From Isoetes taiwanensis (taxonomy: Eukaryota; Streptophyta; Lycopodiopsida; Isoetales; Isoetaceae): a stretch of 64,000 nucleotides of DNA. The number at the start of each line of letters is the position of its first letter. Position 1 is the stretch's first letter. The notes beneath the pieces are model-generated. The model did not search any database, had not been told where the DNA came from, and saw only the letters and a list, made by a program, of their open reading frames with translations. The stretch spans positions 5,023,789 through 5,087,788 of the forward strand of contig JAJEKV010000012.1 of NCBI GenBank assembly GCA_021234155.1. Reading direction: 5' to 3'. Shown piece by piece: positions 11,138-23,391 of the stretch. The position numbers and the translations under genes were made by a program.

Positions 11138-12290
11138 TAGAAGTGGGTTGGGTTCATTCTGGTTGCGACAGGTTTGTCAATTTGCTCCACCTTTGTCAAT
11201 TTGTTCATCTTCTAAAATTGGTCATATATTGTCTTTCTTGCAATTTTGAGATGGCATGTTGTATTTGTCTTTACCAGAATTAGGATATGCATTTTTTGTT
11301 TTCTTACAGTATTCCCTTTTCAAAAATGGTGAAAGAACCACCATCGTGGATATGTTGTTTGATGCTTCAACATTTAATGGCTTCTGCAATTATACTAGAG
11401 GATAACAAAGGCAAGTTCTGTTTCTAATTTCTGTTCCCCAATTTCTAATTTCTTCTTCTCTTTTAGAGGAGTAAGCATTGATGTTACATATGTTTGTGAG
11501 CATCCCCTTCTGTTACAATTTGGAGAACAAAGACTGTCTTTTCTTTTTATTTGGAATTTATGTTCCTGTAATGCAACATTTGTAAAACCCTTCCTTTTTC
11601 TAGAAGCACAACACAAATGATTCAAGCTGCACGCCTATTCTCGCATTTCATGGGACTAGCTCTATTATGTTTTAAAATTTGCTGCTCAATATGGTTAGTT
11701 TATGACTATCATTAGCTGCAGTAAGCATTTTATGGCCTTAACCTTCTACATATCAACATGACCAACTCCCCTGCTTTTTGTTTCTATCATTATCTGGTCT
11801 AAGAATTATCTATAAGCATTTCATGGTTATGCTTGGTCCAAGAATTGCCTTTTGAGTTGCTTCAAACTGTTTCAGTGTTTCTAGACCAAGATTGTGCCGA
11901 CATTCTTTAGCATATGATCAAATTCGGACGCGCTATGCTGAGTTGGCCAGGCCTGGCCAACCATTACATGTGACATTGAGCACAGCATCCGTACGGGTGC
12001 TGGGATCATACCTTCTGGAGGTTATGGACATGCGAGATCAGCTATGTCCTCGGGCACACACTTGACATGTATATATACATTGATGTATACTTGTACAGTT
12101 TGACAGCATTCTTATTACTGCCACGGTTTTTCCCTCGAAAACCCTTCGGGGCGGGGGTTTTTTAACCCGGACAGTAATAAGTTTGCTGCGCTCCTTGTGG
12201 GTCCCATAGGCCGATTGGCCTCAGTGGACGATAAAAGATCATTCTCATTCTCATTTAAATATATAATTATGAAGTTGGCTTCAGAGTCTC
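11138..12290 (+). repeat. Segmental duplication, copy 1 (carries a LINE insertion)
   Basis: Begins GAAGTGGGTTGGGTTCATTC and continues through landmarks such as GTCATATATTGTCTTTCTTGC and CATCAACATGACCAACTCC-like sequence. The same order of landmarks recurs at 13618-14430. This copy is longer because a LINE fragment (11900-12256) sits inside it. No gene is recognisable in the unit. Confidence 0.8.
11900..12256 (+). mobile_element. 5'-truncated copy of the GC-rich LINE (C-terminus and 3' tail)
   Basis: The sequence from about 11905 translates to a degenerate form of the C-terminus encoded at 30596-31030 (QIRTRYAELARPGQPLH against QIWARYALLVRPGLPLH). It then matches that LINE's 3' noncoding end: TTTTTCCCTCG, GGTTTTTTAA, then CCCATAGGCCGATTGGCCTC and GGACGATAAAAG. 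It ends in a TCATTC/TCATTCTC simple tail. The second copy of the surrounding duplication lacks all of this, so the insertion point is at about 11897. Confidence 0.85.
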
Positions 12291-13617
12291 CATGGCCATA
12301 ATCTTTATTGTTATTTGTCAGCCCACAAGTGTATCATTTACAGTTTCTTTCATCATGATCTTACTCTTTGTTTTCTGCCTTTTGCATTTGTGTGTGCAGA
12401 GCACCCTTGGAAATCCGTTCAGAGCTGGGCCACATGAAAACCAAATCATGTGGCCCAGCCTTTGCACCTTTTGTTGCAGACCAAATCAACTCTTATTAAT
12501 AAGCCAACACCTCTGGTAATGTTATTTGCATGGGTAAGTTAGATGTCCATATAGCATTGCTTACTAGGTGGTTGTTGGATACATCAGATGAAACAACTAT
12601 AAGGCTTCATACTTGCATATTTTAAACTCCCAATGATCATTGGATGAATGCTTAAAGTTGAGCACACATGTGGTAATCAATGGATGCAAAGAAATGTTAT
12701 ATAAAATGATGGTGCTGGTCTGACATCTCATAATCTACTATTTTAGAAAATATACTCCAGTTTGCTGGATATCTAATTCTGGTTCTTTGATGGCCATTTT
12801 TCCTATGCCTTGAGCTGCCTCTAATTTGCATAACCCTAGCTATCAAGGCATGTATCGGCGGTGCGAGTCCACATTTTCATGTAAAATATATAGCCTATAT
12901 AGGATACAATTCTGCATTTTGGCATGTATCAGAAGCAATGCAGTTATAATAAAGGTTAAAGATCTTTCAGGCTTAATCATCCTTCTTCTTAGATCTAACA
13001 CCGCCTTGTAGATCTTGCCGCCTTAGCCTTTTTTACTTTGGATGTCGACAAGCCTGTTGTAGGTTCCTCTGGTGTTGTTCCAGCTTTAGTCATTTAGGGA
13101 CACTACATGCTAACAAAGTTGTTCTAAATGTTATCTTGCTGCATTTGCAAGAGCATAGAAGACAACATTAATTTTCTTTCAAATCAGAATTAGATCTCTT
13201 GCTGCATTTTCAATGCAGTTTCTAATTCATTTTGTCTACATACGTTGTATGGTGAGCAAATTCATCATTTTCTATGTCTCAAATCAGAGGCTATTATGAT
13301 ATCAAAATGCATGGCCTACAACCAGGGCAAAGAGGGTACAGTTTTATGATGGAGCTATGGTGATGGCATGATGCAATGCCTAGAACTCTAAACTTCCCAG
13401 GTATTGTGGAAGTCTATTGGGATCAAGATGTTTCTTTTATCTTTCACATTTTGCATCTCCTTTGGGACAACCGAGGGCTTTGAAAAACTCAGAAGCAGCT
13501 TATTTGTGTCGCCATGCAAGCAAATTTGACGAGTTCTATATTTGTAGCAACCCTTATAGCAGAAGCACTTTTTTCAAGAAATGTTTAGGGCAGGAACATT
13601 TAGAATGTATCAACCTC
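12291..13617. other. Intergenic sequence between duplication copies
   Basis: Short inverted matches occur (for example GCTGGGCCACATGAAAACCAAATCATGTGGCCCAGC near 12424-12459, a strong hairpin). No coding region is supported. Confidence 0.45.
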
Positions 13618-14430
13618 CAGAAGTGGGTTGGGTTCATTCCGGTTGCGGCAGGTTTGTTAATCTGCTCTACCTTTGTCAACGTTCATCTTCTAAAATTGGT
13701 CATATATTGTCTTTCTTGCAAATTTGAGATGGCATGTTGTATTTATCTTTACCAGATTTAGGATATCCATCCTGTTTTTTTTACAGTATTCCATTTTTCT
13801 TCTAAAATGATGAAAGAATCACCATAGTGGATATGTTGTTTGATGACAATTAATGGTTTTTGCAATTATAGTAGAGGATAACAGTGGCAAGGTCTAGAAC
13901 AGAGAGCATGTCAAGGTTCCCCAATTTCAAATTTCTGTTCTCTTTTAGAGGAGTAAGCATTGATGTTACATACATTTGTGAGCATCTCCATCTGTTACAA
14001 TTTTGAGAACAAAGATTGTCTTTTCTTTTTATTTAGATCTGTACTCCTGTAATGCAACATTTGTAAAACCCTTCCTTTTCTAGAAGCACAACACAACTGA
14101 TTCAAGTTGCACGCATAATCTTGCATTTCATGGGACTAGCTCTATTAGCTGCAATAAGCATTTTATGGCCTTGACCTTCTGCATATCAACATGACCAACT
14201 CCCCTGTTTTTTGTTTCTATCATCGTCTGGTGACCTTTCAATATTGTTTTCTCTGATGTTAAATGCAGTAGTAAGCATTTCATGGTTATGCTTGGTCCAA
14301 GAATTACCTTTTGAGCTCTTTATAGGTTGAGTTGCTTCAAACTGTTGCAATGTCTCTAAACCAAGATTTTGCCAACATTCTTTTCAAATATATAATGATG
14401 AAGTCAGTCTTAAACACCCATGAAACAAGA
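13618..14430 (+). repeat. Segmental duplication, copy 2 (unfilled)
   Basis: Matches 11138-12290 in order and orientation with scattered substitutions and small indels. At the place where copy 1 carries the LINE, this copy reads straight through (GCCAACATTCTTTTCAAATATATAA). It therefore serves as the empty site. Confidence 0.8.
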
Positions 14431-14599
14431 ATCTCAGAGTGACAAATTCTCTTGAATCCTTATGAACCTAAGTTTGTTCTATCGTTGGAGTTTTTGAATA
14501 GAAAGGGAATAATCCGAGCTGTCCTTCAAATATATACATGATTAACTGGAAAAATTATTAACTTTCCTTTCAAAATAAATTATAGGTTTGATTGCATCA

Positions 14600-14690
14600 A
14601 GCTTGCCTTTGGCCATGTGCAATATAGGTCACCCTTATAGACCGATTGGTCTCCGTGGACGATAAAAATACACTCCTTCCTTCCTTACAT
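14600..14690 (+). mobile_element. Short 3'-end fragment of the LINE family (or a derived SINE)
   Basis: Contains TATAGACCGATTGGTCTCCG followed by TGGACGATAAAAATA and a CTTCCTTCC-type tail. This is the same 3' hairpin and tail as at 12205-12256, 30403-30460 and 50635-50670. Only the last ~70-90 bases are recognisable. Confidence 0.7.
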
Positions 14691-17600
14691 TCTATCGTAT
14701 TATTTACCAGAGATACATAACGTTCCACTTTAAACCTTTTGCACATACAAGTCCAATGAATAATAGACATTTAATGTTGCATTCGTCTTACAGTTTAGCG
14801 AGGACTTTTGTTACTCTTGTAAAATAGCCAATTCATTAACAAAATAAAACAATATCATCAACCCTAAAACCACATGATGGATGGATTTCTACACACGTCG
14901 ACATGCTCCAGTACATGTGTCTATGGTTTTCTTACACGACTATTATTGCTCGACATCTTACATAATCTTGAACTATAACCATAACCCTTTTAATGTACAC
15001 CTTTGATCCCACTATGTATATCTTGCATCAACATGATTGTATATTTGTCTTTTGCAAGAATATGATCCAACATTAATCAAATACAACCGCAATCTTCAAC
15101 GTCCCATTCCATGCACACACACACACACACCCCCAGTTCACCATTCTGCAATTTTCCACTACATTCTAATTGCAGCTATGTTGACAATGAATTGGATCTT
15201 TATCTTCCATAAAACCCTAAACTATTATAAGCAGCTGCTAATATCCCTAACTCTATGCAATCAATACAACTATGAACTCCATCGTCTACCTATTTTATTC
15301 TACTCTGCACATTCCATTATTCGCACCGACCTCCCTAAACCCTAGACATTTCATACATGTGGCAATATATTACATATATGGAGACGATTACATTTACAAC
15401 TCTTTAATCCACCTATAAACTCTGTTACAGCTATGGATTTCGCACATCTAGGTAATGCCCGGCATCGCCAGGCATACGTTTCTAGTAAGTTGTACAATTC
15501 TTAAAGCTAAATGCACTGGTGGTTTACAAATGGAACCTGCCCTAGTTTTCTTACCAAATTAATATCAATTGTTAATACAAAACATAATTGGTTAATACAA
15601 AACATAATTGGCTTACCTTCAACGCAAAATACTTTGAAGATATAAAGCCATCGCTATTTTAAGAAATAAAAGATCAATTGGTCTATGAGAAACTTGAAGC
15701 CTTTATTCTATGCAACCTCAATGCCTCATGCGACAAGATACCCATGAGTTGATTTGCCCAATGCTTTGAAGCTAAAGACACTAGTGGTTTAGAACCTATA
15801 TTGTTAATTGGACCACACGTCACATAGCAATAAACCAAGAAAATTCACCAGCACAAAGAACCATAGTGGTAAACTATACCAACAAACCATAACAAGAAAA
15901 TATAGGTGCTTACTATGTGGATACCACATCAAAAAACCTTAAATACGAACGTCACTATTTAACTGCGTCTAGTTATTCAACATATTAACCCACAAAGTAA
16001 TATTAGTTTATCTTATTAGTATAACACAAAAAATAACACAAAGAACTAATAACAGTTATGTTTTGCAGGCCTTGTGTTAAACATTATAGAGAATCTAAAC
16101 TCATTGATCTGTGCAGAGACTGGCTATTGTAGCATAGGATGGACCCTTGTCCACAGTAGAGAGGTATCTCCATAGACCTTACTATTATTTGAAGTTTATG
16201 TTCTAGACTGCATCTATCCAAATTCTTTCAAAACTTCTCCGCTTTCGAGCTAAGTACATTGCAGTCAATATTTAGGGTATAGTTACGGGAAGGCTCAAGG
16301 GCAATGAGAAGTGAATGAAGTATGAGAAAAGTCAGGCAATACAGCTTCAACATCTATCTTACAACAAGGAGTTAGATAATTTAATAGCTCCAAGACATAT
16401 AGCTCTTGGACTCTTAATAAATCTGGCTTGGTGGAAAAGGGATAAGAGAAAGATGATTGAGAGAATATTTCAGAATACTTCCTAATTTTGTCCTTGTGCT
16501 ATTGCAGACACGCCTTCATGCTATGGATATAGTAAAACATTCAATTTTCAAGGGATTTGACACAATATTATCAGATGATGCCAGTCGATTTGTATGCAAC
16601 TATGTATATTATCATTCATTTTGCGCCATGCAGACAGCCATGGCACTCTATGCCTGTTTGTGCACGTGCCGTTGTTTTCTAAGATTGATGAGAAAACACA
16701 AATGCAGTTTGGTATGCCGTTTTGATTTGTTTTTGGTTTAATTGGTTTTGCCATAAAGCCTTATCACATTATGAAGGTACGTTTCTTTCAACAATGTTAG
16801 CATTGTCGATTTATCTGATTCCAAACAAGTTGAAGGAAGCATTGCATGCGTTAGAAGCTTATCAAAATTAAGATGTGAAGCTTGTTCATTGTGTAGTTTA
16901 TAACTGCAGCATGGGCTAAAAAATCGTTACTCATATTCATGATCAACCATACATATAAGACATATGCAACATAGCTGTGGGTACTTTCACAAACTTTGAA
17001 TAATTCTAAATTGAATTGTGGAATCCATCCTGCATTTTAGTGAAATAGTTCCAAAGGATAGGTTAGGTCTTTTGGGCATTCTGTATAACGTAAGTGTCAT
17101 GATTGTTTTAATATTTTTGTATGTCTCGACGTTAGCTCATTGGTTACGTTGGTCAAAGTAGTCTTATTAGGACATTGAGTTATTTTGAAAACAAAAAAAA
17201 AAAAAATCTTTCTTGGCCATTTGGCTAAGATCAAGTGTAATATTTTTGTATGTCTCAACCTATGATTGTTAAGCTCTTTTCCCAATCTACTTTCAGTGAA
17301 ATATAGACATGTAAACCTTTGATATAAAAACTAAATATAGCCCCTTACTTATAGAGACTACAGTCAAATAGCTTCTAGCATAATTAGTATCAATTTTAGA
17401 TCATAGCAAGGATTCTCCATGTCACCCCTCGATCACATGTGGACAGCCTTCATGCCTGCATTCTGCGACAATGGAGCTACTGGAGCGACTACAAATGGGC
17501 AACATGGCAGTCATTTAAGAAGACATTAAAGTTTTAGTCAAGCCTTCAGGAAGTTTACAATGTCTAAAAAACATCCAATGGACTTGCCTAATTACTATGG

Positions 17601-17800
17601 AGTTATCGGTACTTTGTATTTTCTTCTTTTGTTATATGAATTCATCTCCCACAAACCTGGGACATCTTCTTCTGTTGTATGAATCCATATTTATAATTTG
17701 GGAAATCTGAGAATTTATGGGCTAAGAAACCGAGTCCCTATGTTCATATCACTCTGAAGACTCGATACTAAACAAATAAGATCCAACACGAAACACCGAT
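14691..17800. other. Intergenic sequence, no recognised gene
   Basis: AT-rich sequence with a (CA)n run at about 15114-15131 and poly-A/poly-T runs. A small direct duplication of TTAATACAAAACATAATTGG lies near 15570-15611. No coding support. Confidence 0.45.
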
Positions 17801-17851
17801 ATGAAAACACACTTTTGGGCTACTGGAGGGCAACCCCTCGTGCGCAGCACC
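17801..17851 (+). repeat. Dispersed ~50-bp block shared with 37983-38030
   Basis: ATGAAAACACACTTTTGGGC followed by AGGGCAACCCCTCG here closely matches ATGAAAACACACTCTCGGGC followed by AGGGCAACCCCTCG at 37983. At the second site it directly precedes the satellite block. Probably part of the same dispersed repeat family. Confidence 0.55.
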
Positions 17852-17890
17852 TTGTTTTTTTTCGTGTTAACATTCTTGCAAAATAAATGC

Positions 17891-17900
17891 GCCACGTGGC
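17891..17900. promoter_or_regulatory. G-box palindrome GCCACGTGGC
   Basis: A perfect 10-bp palindrome with the CACGTG core bound by plant bZIP and bHLH factors, about 480 bases upstream of the Aha1 start codon. Occurrence by chance is possible. Confidence 0.35.
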
Positions 17901-18186
17901 AAGACACAATTGGTGGATAAGGCTAGAATGCATCCATGTTTTTTACGCGAAGGGATATTTATTCCTTTGGGTTTTAAATATGTCTCTCACTCATTTTACA
18001 CTTTTCGTTGATTGGCAAGGAAATTTATCTTTTCTCTTTCAATTAAAAAAAAAAACCAGCAGCAGTGTTGATTCAAAATTTAACACATGTTTAAGCCAAG
18101 AAAATTTGGCACCTCATAAATATACAATGGGAAATTCCAGCGTTAGCCTAGTGTGGGATCAATGAAATGCAGCCACGTAATTCGTT

Positions 18187-18194
18187 TTCTGGAA
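18187..18194. promoter_or_regulatory. Possible heat-shock element half-pair (TTCTGGAA)
   Basis: TTCnnGAA is two inverted HSF units; a functional element normally needs three. It lies about 190 bases before the Aha1 ATG. Heat-stress control would fit an HSP90 co-chaperone, but this is inference from one short match. Confidence 0.3.
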
Positions 18195-18378
18195 GCATCT
18201 GTGGGCTAAGGTCAGGAGCAGCCTGAACTGCTCAAGTTTTAGGGTTTGTGCTGGGATTTATCTCCGGTATGGTGTTGTTTTTCTTCCAAAAATTCGTTTG
18301 CTGCTTTCTGTTTCTAGGTTTTTGTAATTAGATATCCGTTTCTTTTTCAGATTTTGTAAGTTCAATCTTTAAATTGCC

Positions 18379-20139
18379 ATGGCCAAGTTCGGCGAAGGCG
18401 ATAGCAGGTGGATAGTGCAGGATAGAGCAGATGGAGCCAATGTTCACAATTGGCATTGGACTGAGAAAGATTGCTCGGAATGGACGTCCCAGCGAATCAA
18501 GAAACTGATCGAGGACCTGCCTATTCTCACCGGAGAGGGTGGTCTTTGGATCAAGACAACGAAAGTTGAGAGTGTAACTGGAGATGCATATGTTAATATT
18601 AGAAAAGGAAAGATAATTCCTGGCTATGAGATAAAAGTTAGGCTGAACTGGGCTGGAGAGGCAAAAGATGGGAGTGGAAATACATTAGCTTCTGTTGAGG
18701 GGAAAGTAGAGCTTCCCTACATTGCCGATGAGAATGCAGATGAAGATCCAGAACTGAAAGTGAGTGTTCTGGACGAGACACCTGTTGGGCAAAGATTAAG
18801 AGAAGCATTTTTGGCCAAAGGGAAGCCGCTTATATTAGAAAAGATTAAAGTTTATGTCAATGAGATGAAGGCAGGTGGGCCTGCTAAGGATGAGTTAGAG
18901 GGGAAGGGAGCAAAGCTTGCTGAATCTAATAAGGGTGGCAAAGCACCAGAGAAGGTAGCTGCATTAGAAAAGCCAGTACCACAGAAGAAAATTCCCGAGA
19001 AAACCAAAAACAAGGAGGGTTTTAAGACCATAACTTTAGTTGAGAAGTTCCACTGCAGACCACATGATCTATATAATACACTTCTAGACGAGAACAGATG
19101 GAAAGGTTTTACTCAAAGTACTGCCAAGATTAGTAAGGAAGTTGGAGGTACATTCTCTATTTTTGATGGTGCTGTCACGGGTGTCAATTTACAGCTAGAA
19201 GAAAACAAGCTTATCATGCAGAAATGGAGATTTGGAAATTGGGAAGATGGTCTATACTCTTCAGTGAGTGTCCTTTTATTTTCATTGACTTGATTCTATT
19301 CATTGCAGACTTGATTTTAGTAACAATGTGTATCATTTAAAGTTATATTGTATAACTGCACTGAAAGACATGAATCAGCTTATGAAGGCGAGGTAAAAGC
19401 ATGCATATGAAAATTCGTAGTTACCCTGATATTTTAGAGAGAGCCAAGAGAGATTTGCATAGGATTTTGTGGCTGCCTTATTTATCTTCTTAGAGATAAA
19501 AATGAGATGTTTTGCTTGTGAACATCATTATGATTGGTGTTGATGTTTGGTTTCAAAGCCTTGAAGTTGAAGTTACTCAAATGTTTTCTGCCCGATGCAG
19601 GTATGCATGACATTCGAGGAGCCTGAGATTGGGTGCACAATCGTGAGATTAACCCAAACAGATGTCCCAGAAGAAGATAGGTATACCTATGTCTAGAGTG
19701 GTAGAATGTTTTTGTGAGAAAGTTTTAGTTCAGCTATACTGCATACAGAAGAAAAAGGGAAAAGAGTCGTCCGATATTTTCATTCCACTAAATTGTTACG
19801 CCAAGTGGATTGGTACAATGTGCCCAAGGCCATACCTAAATTGGGAAGGGGGGTGTGCTAATTTAAAAAAGGGCTGATTGCTGTTTTATCACGAGTTTGA
19901 TTACTGTCAGAAGCAGCGGGAAGCAAGAAGTCAGTGGAATGCAATGGTTTCTAAGTGACAAGTGTTTGTCTGTTTACCTTGTTATCACAAGTATCAAAGA
20001 GCATTTACTAATGACATTGCTTATTCTTGCATGTAAACACTGCAGGTTTGGAAATGCTACTGTAGTGGAGAACACAGAAAGGGGATGGAGAGAACTGATA
20101 TTTCACAAAATTCGGGCAGTGTTCGGCTATGGAATTTAG
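18379..20139 (+). CDS. AHA1: Activator of HSP90 ATPase (Aha1-type co-chaperone), three exons
   Basis: Aha1 binds HSP90 in the cytosol and stimulates its ATPase cycle. Predicted exons are 18379-19263, 19601-19680 and 20046-20139. All introns are GT-AG, the frame is kept throughout, and the product is 352 aa, the usual family length. The N-terminal HSP90-binding domain has the conserved NVHNWHWTEKD motif at about residues 21-31, and runs to about 160. A Lys/Glu-rich linker follows (160-215). The C-terminal AHSA1/START-like domain includes FHCRPHDLYNTLLDENRWKGFTQS, then in exons 2-3 TFEEPEIGCTIVRLTQTDVPEEDR and a GW...IFHKIRAVFGYGI ending. The ATG lies in a good context (TTGCCATGGCC). A likely 5'-UTR intron (about 18265-18350) precedes it. 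No defects are seen, so it is probably functional. Confidence 0.95.
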
Positions 20140-20680
20140 CAAAGTAGCCTTTTGCCTTAATGCGTATCCTTTTTGGCATTGTATTAGTTGGTTATTTTAA
20201 ATTATCGTCGTGGTCTTTGCAGGTCTTGCTGCTGCCTTTATATATTTTTTACACATTCATTGAGAAGTATTATGTAGCTTAAAGACACAGAAGCTTCATC
20301 ATAAAAGTATGACAGTTTAAATTCAATTGCCACAAGATTGTGGTTGACATCAGGTTTTGATCCCTGAATAATGGGATCCAATAGGCTTTCGTATTTTAGT
20401 CTCAAAACCTTTTGCAACTTTTTTTTTTTGTGATTATAGACCAGCCTAATTCGGCTTTTTAAGAGCGTTAGTGTTTTTATTTATGTTTGTTTGAAGTTGT
20501 ATAATGTGCCTTAAGTTCTTGTTTCAGTGGTGAGAGGTTCACGTTCAGAATGCTAAAGGTTCATGGGCGATTCATATGCCCCTATTTTCGCCCTGCGCTG
20601 AAAAGCAGCACAACCTTATTTCAGCTGCTGCCCATTTCTCTCCCCGCAATGCAGCGAGGGATGAGGCTCTTAAATGGGGC
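20140..20680 (+). other. Aha1 3' flank
   Basis: Downstream of the stop codon: T-rich sequence that presumably contains the 3' UTR and poly(A) signals. No separate feature is supported. Confidence 0.3.
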
Positions 20681-20734
20681 AGCGCTATTTGTCAATGTGG
20701 AGCCCTGAAATGCGCCTTGTGATAGGGCATAACA

Positions 20735-21081
20735 GGCACCCAATCCACCCCACAGGGATGAAGAGGCACCCAATCCACCCCACAGGGATGAAGAGGCATC
20801 TGAAAACATCGAAACAGGCAGCTTTGAGCATCGGATTCAACGTCGGAGCTGATAATCCAGCTCTAGAAGATGCCGAACCTGTGATAATCCAGCTGTGGGA
20901 GCCGATAATCAAGCTGTGGGAGACGATAATCGAGCTATGGGTGCAGGAATGGGTGAGGAAACTTTGCCTCCCGTTTAAAGGGGATAAACACCCCTGCTTG
21001 TACACCCCTGCTTGCCCCTTACAGCCGATAAACAGGCCCCTGTTTATCTGCTGTAAAGGGCAAGCAGGGGTGTTTATCCCC
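20735..21081. repeat. Short tandem repeats and a ~100-bp hairpin
   Basis: A 30-bp unit (GGCACCCAATCCACCCCACA...) is present twice at 20735-20794. About 20890-20945 has several GATAATC-AGCT-TGGGAG repeats. From 20980 to 21081 the arms GGGGATAAACACCCCTGCTTG and GCCCCTTACAG...GATAAACAGG pair with inverted copies on the right, giving a foldback of about 100 bases. The open frame across this block is a product of the repeats and not a credible gene. Confidence 0.65.
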
Positions 21082-21169
21082 TTCATCCATGGCGTGAGAG
21101 CTGAGGCTCCTATACGCGCTGAAATTTTCTTTTATAACCAAGGGTTAGCAAGTTACCAACAGCTTCGTG

Positions 21170-21250
21170 CTATTTGTCAATGTAAATCTCCCGTTATAGG
21201 GCTCATGTCCAACTTTTTGGATACTATTGCCCTTTGGGGCTGCCTGCCAT
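21170..21250 (+). repeat. Isolated copy of the ~80-bp satellite unit
   Basis: GTGCTATTTGTCAATGTAAATC, TTATAGGGCTCATGTCC and TTTTTGGATACTATTGCCC match the units of the array at 38030-39146. It lies just left of the tandem triplication; another isolated copy lies just right of it. Confidence 0.75.
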
Positions 21251-23391
21251 GCTATCCTATATTATAATGGCATCTGTCTGTCCATCCGCCCCGATTAACG
21301 GCCAAGATTAACCCAATGTTCCTCTGCCCGAATCAACGGCTTAGATTGGTTGTGTCATGTGGCATAAATTTGGACTGTTTAAGAAAGAAAATTGAACAGG
21401 CAAATAAAATGTACCCTTTCACTTCAAGGTGGCATATGCGCTTCGATTTGCAAAAGCAAGTTTGGATGGGCGAGACTTCGTTTCTTGGCATTGGGCGGTA
21501 GCAACAGAGGTCTTGCTCTGTCTGGCAGAAACTATTGTGGCAGTAGTATCTTCATCTTTCTCAGGATGTCACGATCTAGTCTTCATTTGCAGCAGATGAT
21601 CGGACTTCGACCTAGGTGAATTGAACTTTCTTATGCGGCCATGATCCGGTCTTCATTTGAAGCAGATGATTTCATTCGATCACAGTTCACTGATTGCAAG
21701 CATTCAATTATGCAGGCTTACATTCTTCTTCCAGATTCTATGTTCGTTAGCAAGATTCGACAATAGGGTTTCGCCATAAAGCTTTGTATGCCTTAAAAGA
21801 TTATTCAAGGATAAACATAATTCTACTATTAGAAAACACGGTATGAAGGAGACGGTATCAAGGAGATCTATTACACAACTTCTGCACAAAATCACAACAT
21901 GTGGTTCAATTTTAGGACTTTCTGAAAGGAGTTGTGAGATTTGTTTAAATTTTGGAATACATGGATGGGGGCATGTTGCAACAAATAAGGTAATTCGTAG
22001 AGATATTAAGCCTTCAAATTTGCCTATGATATTTTTCCGGTTAAGAATGTGCAATGTTGTGTGCACTGGCCAAGACAGGATTTCGAAATATTTACATGCC
22101 CTCACGGGATCTGGGAATGGTCAATGCTTGATTGGTGTGGTTTCCCTAAAGATACATTTGCTTCAATTTCTTATGTATACACCATGTTAATACTAAATCC
22201 TTTCTCACTTCTTTTTGCACAAATGTGATTTTGCAAAGCTTATTAAGTGGTCTCTGTGCAGAAGTCAGAAACGAAATTGGGAACATACTCATCTAATTTC
22301 ATGGGAGATCTACGATGGCAAATTCATGGGGATGTATCTTTTGCATTTCATGGAGACACCCAGCTTTGATTCCTTGGGCTCATAGTAATGCACTTCTTTG
22401 TGCTCAACATATGTGTGAAATCTGTACTTTTCTGCTCTCAACATATGTGCCTTAGTATATGTGCACTTCTTTGCTATAGTGATGTCTCTGCTTGCGGCCT
22501 AGCATTTTCTTTGATTTTGGATGCTATCAGCTGAATTCTATATATCTTTGCAGACTGATACAAGCTTTGGGTTGCGAAATCTGTTCTTAACCGACACTGA
22601 TGGCTAGGCTCTCACCAAAGCCGTAGTTCTAGCTACAAATGCTGAAAAGTTGTGAACTTGGTGTGAAAACGGCTGCTGGTTGGAGCACTCAAAGAGCTTC
22701 AAGTCGTAAATATATACAAAGGAATATCTCAGATGACATCCAAATGTTGTCTCGAATACTTTGGATGGAGCCCAATGGTAGCATAAGAAAGCTGGGAGGC
22801 TACAAAAATCTGGTCAGAACACCTCTGATATTACAAGTTTGAATGCGCTATTTGATCGAATGCTCTATGGTCTTAAATGGTGATGTCTAGGAAGATGGAG
22901 TCTAAGAATCAAAATGTGTCCTATATTGAAGTACAAATGTGATTCTGCCATGTAAAACAGGGTGTGTATTATCGTTTTTTGGCCGTCTGATGACAGCACC
23001 TTCCACAGAATATGCTGTCTGCGAGAATCCAGGCCGCTAGTCTGCAGTCAACATGGAGTCAAATTGACCCCATAAAATAGGAGCACCCTTTGCACACAAA
23101 CCATGCTCCCAAACCAAAATACAAGAGGTCACCATGCAAATACAGCACCACGACACAAGTAAATGACGTGAATCTGTTATTCTCTTACAACAAAAACCTT
23201 ACTTACAAGATAGAAGTGCCATATGTACATTGACACCATCGCCCCTTTCACAGACACGATGGCATAAAGCCAAAACGCGAGGGTCAAGCATCTAATACAA
23301 CACAAACACAAGTACATGAACTGGAACTGGTAACTTTCTCAAGACACAAACAAGGCATATCTACATTCACAAAACACAGCATCAGCAAGCC

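Noticed and set aside
20674-21267. 197-codon open frame
   Set aside because: Consists of tandem repeats, a hairpin and a satellite unit; the opposite strand is equally open.
21843-22190. Frame with RRDIKPSN, reminiscent of a protein-kinase catalytic loop
   Set aside because: No other kinase motif (DFG, APE, lysine strand) lies around it in any frame, and the homologous frame at 26498 is equally isolated. Chance similarity within a repeat.
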